Assembly (NCBI GenBank): GCA_032207245.1
Contig: CM063501.1
Location: 60,919,377-60,983,376, forward strand
DNA length: 64,000 bases
Reading direction: 5' to 3'
From: Pardosa pseudoannulata
Taxonomy: Eukaryota; Arthropoda; Arachnida; Araneae; Lycosidae
The position numbers and the translations under genes are program-made. Position 1 is the stretch's first letter. Each line of letters begins with the position of its first letter. This document shows, in pieces, positions 56,094 to 64,000 of the stretch. The notes beneath the pieces are model-generated. The model was not told the DNA's origin. It ran no database searches and saw only the letters and a program-made list of their open reading frames with translations.

Positions 56094-56182
56094 AGGGGTT
56101 ATCTGTAAAAAAATTCATGCTGCTAACATGGGTTTAGCGTTTCGGTTAAACTTTTAATATAAGTAATTCTTAATTACTTATT

Positions 56183-56530
56183 TTAACACATTGTGTGCTG
56201 GTACATTTCGCAGCGGAATTGAACCGGGAGCGGGCGTTTTGGGAGTAAATTTTGTTTTTCAGTTAAATCTCAATAGTTCGAAAATTATTTAATTTTACAT
56301 CAGTCGCATCGATGGATGTAAAAACTAGTTTTTATTTGTCTAAATTTTTACAGAATTTATGTAGTAGACAAGAACATTCGGCTTCGTTTTCCTCTATATA
56401 CTGTTATTTTTGTACCCACAAAGAAACCATGTTGTTACACTTACCCGTACTAGTACATAACCCGCGCTCACGTATCAATCGTCAGAAAACGTACTAGTAC
56501 GTGTCCCGCATACAATGCTAGTTGTCTTAA
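56183..56530. mobile_element. Possible TTAA-flanked MITE, 348 bp
   Basis: TTAA at both ends. Inward termini share an offset block, CATTGTGTGCTGG on the left and CATTGTATGCGGG on the right. The interior is GC-richer than its flanks, with ACTAGTACGT-type short palindromes. Weaker case than the other TTAA elements. Confidence 0.35.
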
Positions 56531-57401
56531 TTATTTATTTTAGTTGTATAGCATTTAGTTGCATAGCATAAAATGCTATACAACTAAAAGTGTAAATTTC
56601 CTTAAAATTCCTGGATTTTTAATATTTTATTATTAATTTTACAATTTATTTCAAATTAATAACGTGATGATTACAACTAGCGAAATCTGTTGAATAAAGT
56701 AACGAAGATATTGTAAAAATCTGTCTTTTATGTAAATATATAAAGTCAATAAAACCATAAAACATTTTTTTTTTGTTTAGATTTATTCACCATTTTAAGA
56801 TGTAGAAAGTAACGTAGTAGTTTTAGGTCTCTTCATTCTTTTTGTATGTTGAAATAACAACAGATACAGCTTCAATTTATTTTTCTGATGCACGAATTTC
56901 TCATGGGACAACAAAAATATTTCAACCGATGAAAGGCCAAATCATGCGTCAACATAAAACAAATTACATTTGTTTATAATTTTACGTTATTACATGAGAA
57001 TTCTTCACATTTCTTATCCGAAAAAGAATCATTAACTGAATCCGTTCCTTTTTCAACGTGTACATGTTGACATGTGAGAAGGCTTTTAGAAACCTGCTTG
57101 CTTTTCAAAAATTACTTTTAAACAAGCCTTTTACAACATTATATGCAAATTTCTAAAAGTACCAAGAAACGATTTGCAATTTCTAAATCTAAAATATTAA
57201 TAAAATCATATTTATCAATTTAAAATTTTTTGTTGTAAATAAACATATTGAAAAACAATATTTGACACCGGTTTTTTGTATCTTTCTTGTGAATTTTTAA
57301 AAATTCTATTAGTTTTGTATAAGGTTATTTGGTATTTTAAAAAGATTATCGACTGCAGAAACATATTGAATAAAGATATACGCGACCAGAAGCTTAGATA
57401 A
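56531..57401. other. Intergenic, nothing recognised
   Basis: About 0.9 kb of AT-rich sequence. The only local feature is a short inverted repeat, TAGTTGTATAGCAT against ATGCTATACAACTA, at about 56541-56586. Confidence 0.6.
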
Positions 57402-57891
57402 TTAACCCATTTACATGCACGCTCGAGTTAACTCGAGCATGAACGTTAAGGGGAAAAAACCAATCGTTTTATCGATATTTATAATTTACATGGGATTGTA
57501 AACTATAACACTTATTCAAGTATAAAATATATATTTTTTACTACTTATAACTTACGACTTATCTCTTCCCTGTGAGCCGCTTTTGGACAGAGTATTCATA
57601 TTCAGATTCTGATTAGCTCATTTTTCAATATATATTTTACTAAAATATAATGTAAAATAAAATATAATTGTTAACTATTTTATCACTAAGCTCTGGCCGT
57701 AAAGACATCCTTGACCAGAGGCGTCACTTTATATACTTTATTCTTGAGATATGAAGCATAAGGGTTTCATATTTGATACCTACGCATGCAAGACGCGTTA
57801 AGACAACGTTCTAAATTGTGGCGTTTACATTAAAAAAAATTTTTTTTTAGCTGTCATTAAAAAAAAAAAAAACTGTGCATTAAAGGGTTAA
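57402..57891. mobile_element. piggyBac-like MITE, 490 bp, with perfect palindrome
   Basis: TTAA at 57402-57405 and 57888-57891. Inward termini are TTAACCCATTTACATGCAC and TTAACCCTTTAATGCACAG. Just inside the left end is the perfect 18-bp palindrome GCTCGAGTTAACTCGAGC (57421-57438). Its length is almost the same as the element at 38835. Confidence 0.7.
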
Positions 57892-58158
57892 GCATTACAC
57901 TAAATATTTCCTCTGTGCACTGAAGTTTAACTGAAATTTAACATTTTTTTTCTAGCATTATGACGTCATTCTTTTAACATTTCATTTAATCATTTCCTAT
58001 TTTAAATTATTTAAATATCGTCTGCATTATTTTCATACCTTTTTATCACTGAACTAAGATACTACGTAAATAACTTTCTTTTATATTTGGCTTAAATAAT
58101 AGATTAGGTACATATGTGATAATTTAAAATTTAATCATCGATTATTTTTTGTTGCAAG

Positions 58159-58632
58159 GAAAATTTTATCACCGGTTTTAACAACAAATTCTATCTACCT
58201 CCAGGGTGTAGTAGAAATGCTAGTTTCATTCCTTTACTTCCATTAATTACTGTGACAAAAAATTGGGAATACCTTAACGATAATTTCGACGTAGCTAAGA
58301 AAACTTTGAATTATCTTTCTAAATGAGTTCATTGTGATTCTAAACTGCATTCACAGTATCGGGAGACTGTAGAGGAGTATGAAGATAAACTAATTTTTGA
58401 ACGTGTACCAGATGATTACCAGCCAAAAAACAAACCATTTTTGTATCTGCTTCATAGGGTACTTTACAATTCTGGAAAATTAAAAATTTTAATGATCCCG
58501 TCATGTGACGGGCTATATGCTAACCCATCAATTCTCTTCAATTTAAAATTCCTTCTAGTGTTCAGAATATTTATTAGCCAGCTATTTTCATTTTTATACT
58601 ATAATCTTAGCATTTATACAGAAAAAACTTGA
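58159..58632 (+). pseudogene. BEL/Pao-type retrotransposon polyprotein relic
   Basis: One frame stays open apart from a TGA at 58324-58326. It reads NWEYLNDNFDVAKKTLNYLS, SQYRETVEEYEDKLIFERVP and KPFLYLLHRVLYNSGKLKIL, then SCDGLYANPSILFN. The arrangement matches the spacer and start of the reverse transcriptase in BEL/Pao elements, where Y.LPH.PV, a basic K.R..FDAS segment and a PSLN segment occur in that order. Key residues of that block are replaced, and no RT catalytic motif, protease, integrase or LTR is seen. A decayed fragment. Confidence 0.5.
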
Positions 58633-59060
58633 TACTTATTTTCACTTACGTTGAATGCAATTTATGTAAAGCAATTTTTAAAACTATACATGGTTTTAGC
58701 AATTTGTTTCACGGGACTGAAAACTCTATCAATCGAAAAAATTCTTTCCTCTTAAAAAATAAATAAATAAACAAACCAGCAAGCGTTATTAAATTTTTCA
58801 AAATTTGAGGGAAAGACTGCGGCAAAAAGGAATCCACCCGCAACATTTTGAATTTACTAGTATGATATCAAAGATATCAAAGTGTAAAATATTATTTTAA
58901 AGTTTAAAAAAAAACGTTCGAAAACAAGAAAAAAAAAACCTTAGCTTGATTTTTCAGGGCAAGAAAAAAATCGAGTAAGAGGGGTGGGGTTCGAATTCTG
59001 TTATTTTAATAGTTAATTGTTCCTTAAAACATTTCATTGAATATTTCCTCACTACATTGT
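58633..59060. other. Intergenic, nothing recognised
   Basis: About 430 bp of AT-rich sequence with A-rich runs between the retrotransposon relic and the next MITE. Confidence 0.6.
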
Positions 59061-59597
59061 TTAACCCTTTTAAGGTCACCTACGTGAAATCTTTGAAATT
59101 TAATGAAATCGGTTTATAAATATTATCTATGAACCTTATAAACGCAAAGTATATTAAAGTTCATTTTTTGCAATCACTAGAGGGGTTTCCCTTAGAGGGT
59201 ACTATAGGAATTGGGGGGGATTAACTGACAAAAACATTCTTTGTACAGCGTGAACATAATAACTTTTTAAAATTTTTATTATATTGGAAGAACAATAAAT
59301 AAGTGTTCTTAAAAAAGCAAAATAAATAAAAAGTTTAACTATTTATAAATGTTGTTTGAAAAGATACTTTTGTTTGGGGTCGTAAGTGAAAAACAATTCA
59401 ATTACTAACTTTCCAGGTACAGCAAGTATAAATACATATATTTAAAAATATAATTAAATGTAGTACTGTCATTTATTGTAAGTTTTAAATGTCAAAAGCA
59501 TAATAAAATCGAAAAAATTCATATTTCTCCAGAAATTAGAGAAAAAAATGTTTAACAGGAGGTTTCGCTGCGAAACCTCTGTCCGCTAAAGGGTTAA
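59061..59597. mobile_element. piggyBac-like MITE, 537 bp
   Basis: TTAA at 59061-59064 and 59594-59597 with inward termini TTAACCCTTTTAAGG and TTAACCCTTTAGCGG. A short hairpin, AGGTTTCGCTGCGAAACCT, sits next to the right end (59561-59579). No coding capacity. Confidence 0.72.
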
Positions 59598-59948
59598 ATG
59601 ACACCAGCATTTTATTTCGAGTCCAGACTAAATTTCACGATTTATCATTTACATCGGGTGCTGTCATTTATATCATAAAATGTATTATACATCCTGATAT
59701 AATAGGAAAAAGTCCCTCTGCAAATTTAGTATAGCATTCAGTTTAAAGAGAAATGGAGGATCACCTTTACTATAGTCTATAGGTCAACGAATTATTTAAC
59801 TAATTTCAATCCTTTGTTACTCTTTTTACATTTTATTAATTTAAGTAATTTTTTTCAGGATGAAAGACATCAAACTTTATTAAACATTATATGCATATAA
59901 ATAAAAAAATGAAAGTGTACTACTTTTTTATTATTTGCAAAATAATGT

Positions 59949-60658
59949 GATATTTTGAGGGGCGTAACTAGGTCCTTTGGCTTCCGTGGCTTAAAACTGG
60001 TCTGCGTCCTTTAACCAAATATAGTGAGAAAATATATAAACATGTTTTTTTTTTCTATATCATATATTCATAATGAGCTCACAAAATATTTTCTTGCTTC
60101 TTAAAATGTTCCTTGTATATTAATTTTTTCTTATATTTTTACCGTACTAATACTTAAATATTTTTTAACAATCTGGGGGTATTATTTTCCTGATAAATTG
60201 AATAGTTTATTTGAGAGGCATATGCTTTATTTAAACGTTGAATTTTCACAAAAAATTGGTGAAATTTTAAATTTAAATTTAGTTTTAATAAGTTAATAAA
60301 TTTAAAATTTAAAACGAAAACCTGGATTTATATAAAGGATTGTTTGGTAAACATTGTAAAAATATATAAGAAGTGAAGTCGCAACAAGCATTTTTTTTTA
60401 AAGAAAGATTCATAAAAAATAATATTTAAAAACACATATTATAATAAAAATATTTTTTATAATAAAAAATTTTTAATAAAATAAAATTAAAATAGGATTT
60501 TATAATAAAAAATTATTTTTCAACATTTCCTTCTTTCTACTCGAGGCGAGTCATCGTCTTTCAGACCCCATTTTCCTGTTGGTGCGGCTCCCTTATGACT
60601 GATGCGTACGTGGCAAATGCCATCGTTGCCACGTCCTAGTTACTGCCCTGGATATTTT
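59949..60658. mobile_element. hAT-type non-autonomous element, 694 bp
   Basis: Flanked by a perfect 8-bp duplication, GATATTTT (59949-59956 and 60651-60658). Terminal inverted repeats are GAGGGGCGTAACTAGG and, from the right, CAGGGCAGTAACTAGG, matching at 13 of 16 positions. An 8-bp duplication with a CAGGG-type end is typical of hAT transposons. No transposase. The intact duplication suggests it is relatively recent. Confidence 0.85.
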
Positions 60659-61875
60659 ACAAATTTCCAATTTGATATGAATGCACTATGCGCATGTTTT
60701 TACAAAAAAAAAGAACTATTGTATATATTCACTTAAATTTTAAAAAAGTTTTCTCAAACGGTTATTTTGAAACCTACTCCTAAAATATTTAGTATAATTT
60801 GCATGAATTTGTTTTCAGACTATTGTATTGAAAGAGGAAAATATTGAGATAAATCTTAAAAAAATATTAAATTGTCAAAAATATTACAAAAATTTCCTTA
60901 AACTAAGTAGGGATTATGCTGCGTTATCACATGCACAAATATTCAAATTTTTATAATCCTTAGTTTTGAGGTAGTATTGTGCACAAGGTTTGAAATGATA
61001 GGTTTTAGAAAAAGCAGTTTAAAGTTAAAAATTTGTATACATTTTCTATGCATTTGCTAAGCAATTTTAACCACAGATTCGGTTCTAATTGCTGTACTGA
61101 CTTAATTTAAAAAAAGCATTCCCAATATTTCAGTCTATTTGTAAAATAAAAAAAAAATGAATTTTTCAAGATATGAAGGATATCTTTTCCTTTAAGAATT
61201 TGGTGGCTTGCACGAGAATTTTTGTTGATGGGTACAGTCCCATCAAAGCAGTGTTTAAGACATGCTTCAAGCAAACGTATTCAAATAAATTCCAAAAGGT
61301 ACACAGATAAACAAAAACAGAGCGCTTCAAATTCTAGTAGCAAAACGATAGAACGGCGCTCATGTGGAAACAATTTATCCCTTTCAGCTCGTAAAACTAG
61401 CAAAATAGGAACGTTGCCAGCATGTGACGGGAAATTACAGTCAACAAGAAATTACTACAGTCAGGCTATTGAATATATCTGGAATTCTAATTAGACATCT
61501 ATCGTCTCTGAGTCACTGCTCTCAAGCTCTTTCCAAACTTAATGCGTAACCTGAAACTTAATGCTCAAACTTAATGCTAAACCTGAAACATACATGGCTC
61601 CCTTGTCACTTGACATTTCACCTCTAAATTTAGCCGATTTTTTAACTAAGGATTACGGTAAAGGGGTTGTGTTGAGGAAACGGATTGCTAAATAGCTGAA
61701 AGTCTTATTTTAAAACTTGAAGATTTTTACAAACAGCATTTATTTGGAATTTCTGAAGCTCCCTTGCATTTCTGGATATGATTAGGAAGGTCTGAAGCAG
61801 TTGGTGTCTACGCATTTTTGTTAATAAAGATAATAATCATAAATGCCTTGTTACAACGTTTCGCCCTCTTCCACA
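60659..61875. other. Intergenic, one unassigned open frame
   Basis: 1.2 kb between the hAT element and the right inverted repeat. A 90-codon plus-strand open stretch at 61222-61494 is Ser/Lys-rich and matches nothing I recognise. At 61538-61590 short units of ACTTAATGCNNAACCTGAA type repeat imperfectly. Confidence 0.55.
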
Positions 61876-62023
61876 ATAAGGCGATTTCATGCAGCAGGGC
61901 ACATTCTGGCTTTAGTTTCAAATGGCAGGGCAGTTTATTGTTTATATATTGGCTGGTGTAAACATGAAAATGAATGGGAAGGGCATTATAGTAGATCGTG
62001 AAGTTGCGACAAATTGCTCTATT
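61876..62023 (-). repeat. Inverted repeat, right arm of 10.7-kb interval
   Basis: Reverse complement of 51317-51480, shorter by the 16-base segment present only on the left. Substitutions are sparse, so the two arms share a recent ancestor or have been homogenised. Confidence 0.9.
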
Positions 62024-63711
62024 GAATCTTTAATTAGAATTTTGTGGGTTACTTTATAGGTTTGTTTCTGGAACAGCAAAATACCCAGAGATTTAAGGAG
62101 AACTAAGGGAATAGGAAATGTCAATAAGTCTCGTGACAAAAATTAGTTGGTCTTGCTTTATAAACATAACACAATTTTTACAAAAGAGCATTAAATCTTC
62201 ATTCTAATGCTAAACATTCATATCTGAGGAACAGAAGTTCTTAGTTTACTCTTAACTTTATCTACTGTTGGAAACATCCAGTTTGCAAAACTTGGTTTTA
62301 TAAGCAAAAGATGCAAATGAGAATAGGAGATTAAGAAATGCAATATAAACAAATGTGTAATAAATGAGACTTGAGGTGAAAATGTTTCCTAACAAGAAAT
62401 ATTCCTTACAGTTAACACGATTTATTACTATATCTTGGAATTATAACTAGCGACTGAAAATTTCTCATACATAGAGCTAGATCATCTCATAGGCAAATGA
62501 GACAAATGTATGAGACCCTATCAAACTCCTATTTTAAAAAGATTTGTAATGTGTAAAATATTATTTACGAAACTCACTGAGTCAATCAAAATTAAATTCT
62601 TTAGCTGCTTTATACATCGAACAAAATGTTTTGGATAGTATTAATTATGATTAAATAATTGATATTTTTAATTAATTAAAAACTAGAAAGCCAGATTTTT
62701 AAAAAAAGTTTAAAAATAAAGTTTAAAATAAATTTATTATTAATTAATTATTAGTTTAATTTTAAATATAGTTTATTTAAATTTTTACATTGTCATTCAA
62801 TTAGTAAAATAAATTTCAAGTTAAAAATTTTTCATTTTTTTCAATAAACTGTTCAAACTTTTCTAGAAAAACTAAAATTTATTGTGTGCTAATATTTTTT
62901 TTCTTGGTAATAAAAATTTGAGATTTATTTCAGCTTTTACATTTTTTAAAATTTTGTTTAACTTTTTCAAGATGGGAATTTTTTTCATATTATTGCAGAT
63001 GACGACGAGATTCTCGTGTTAAGTCAGTCCTTTAGATCAGTTTATAAAAGTAATCATGCGAAAATAGGACTAATAATAAAAATTATTAATAAGAATGACT
63101 CGGCTATACTCCTCATGAAAGATGAACAGTGAAACAGGGGGGAAGGAAGTGCTTGGTGCATATCTCGATAAGGCTCGTTCTTTTGACATTGGATCAACTT
63201 GGTTGAAATATCATCCTCCCGTCCTCAAAAGGTTAATTTATAATTTTATATGTTTTATGTTCTCTATTTTTTGCAAGAGATGGAAGAGTCACGGTAAGAA
63301 AAATATGTCTATGGCACAAAATGCTTTAATCTGGTCCTGCTTTATATAGCAGTGTATTTTTAATTACAGAGACTTTAAAACTACCTAAGAATCATGAACA
63401 ATATCTCATGATGATTCTTATAAACGTTAAGTTTCTATGAAATCATTACCATTGCTTAGAATCAGCATGAAGCACCCTTTCCGTGTTATATTTAAGAGCA
63501 GAAATTTGAATATAATACCACCCTAAAAAACAGACTTGAAACCTGTAATAAAAAAGTTTCATTTATATAATTACCAAACCTATCAACCAAATAATATGCT
63601 TCCTGTAAAAAAAATATAACAATCGCATTTCAAGTAACACTTTTGGCATTAAAATTAAGTAGGAGTTCAAGTATTTAATACTTCCCCACACAACCACATA
63701 GAGCTTATAGT
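62024..63711. other. Intergenic, no supported gene
   Basis: AT-rich sequence. TATTGCAG at 62998 resembles an acceptor and is followed by 44 open codons to 63132, but with no homology or partner exon I do not call a gene. Confidence 0.55.
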
Positions 63712-63870
63712 CGTCTAATAGAGATCGAAATTCATCTATGACATCCAGGACGTGCTATAGAACAATATAAAATTTAAAAAAATAGATGTCTAACAGTCGT
63801 GTGTGATTTCAACGTCTGTTAGATATCTAAGACATCTATAAGTTCTCTAGGTTTCGATCTGTAATAGACG
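63712..63870. repeat. Imperfect inverted-repeat (foldback) element
   Basis: Outer arms CGTCTAATAGAGATCGAAAT (63712-63731) and GTTTCGATCTGTAATAGACG (63851-63870) pair at most positions. Inner arms TAGATGTCTAACAG (63783-63796) and CTGTTAGATATCTA (63816-63829) pair at 13 of 14 around a 19-nt loop. Probably a small foldback MITE. Confidence 0.65.
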
Positions 63871-64000
63871 TAGCCTGTAGGGTCAATGTCTGTAATATAT
63901 TTTGATAGAGACGTATTACAAAGCTCTTTTAGATCATCTCCTCCCAAAACGCCCTCTGTAGCCTGGTGAACAAACTACTACGTTGTATATTATTATTGAG

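Noticed and set aside
61222..61494. 90-codon Ser/Lys-rich open frame
   Set aside because: No recognisable domain; located among transposon relics inside the inverted-repeat interval, so more likely debris than a gene.
62999..63132. Possible terminal coding exon after a TATTGCAG acceptor
   Set aside because: Only 44 codons, no homology recognised, no partner exon in the preceding kilobases; acceptor-like sequences are common here.
63122..63349. 75-codon open frame starting MNSETGGKEVLGAY
   Set aside because: Looks somewhat protein-like for 35 codons, then becomes AT-driven; I could not link it to a family or to a second exon.

Overview
This is a window of an AT-rich, intron-rich animal nuclear genome. 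The density of decayed transposons, tRNA-derived SINEs and TA microsatellites, together with the protein sequence, suggests an arthropod. A chelicerate such as a spider is my best guess, but nothing seen here proves it.

Positions 1-39,600 are the 3' part of one large plus-strand gene. I read 28 exons (27 GT-AG introns inside the window, plus the 3' end of an upstream one) that join into one uninterrupted frame of 1,269 codons and a stop at 39582-39584. The protein is RME-8/DNAJC13, the endosomal J-domain protein that recruits Hsc70 to clathrin and retromer membranes. The window covers a GYF_2-type domain, three IW-containing repeats, the J domain with its HPD motif, and the long helical C-terminal repeat region. 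The N-terminal part lies upstream of base 1. The introns carry a large piggyBac-like MITE, a smaller related one, three copies of a SINE family with a CCAAA-type tail, other SINE relics, a LINE endonuclease relic and several duplicated segments.

Positions 39,600-48,800 are intergenic. They hold a tRNA-derived SINE with a near-perfect target duplication, a second SINE relic on the minus strand, a non-autonomous DNA transposon and simple repeats. At 48,813-49,370 there is a minus-strand single-exon coding region of 185 residues, convergent with Rme-8. Its N-terminal part carries a motif (RQRRLPASFWQEP) closely resembling the TEAD-binding omega-loop of YAP and the equivalent motif of vertebrate FAM181 proteins. 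Its C-terminal half is cysteine-rich. This is the most interesting item in the window.

Positions 49,400-64,000 are repeat-dominated. They contain two tandem duplications, a very long TA tract, a duplicated 1-kb unit separated by a Tigger/pogo-like transposase relic, a BEL/Pao retrotransposon relic, several TTAA-flanked MITEs, and a hAT-type element with a perfect 8-bp target duplication. Inverted repeats of about 150 bp lie at both edges of a 10.7-kb interval. The last 1.9 kb has no supported gene. Apart from Rme-8 and the FAM181-like gene I find no intact protein-coding gene, and no tRNA, rRNA or CRISPR.
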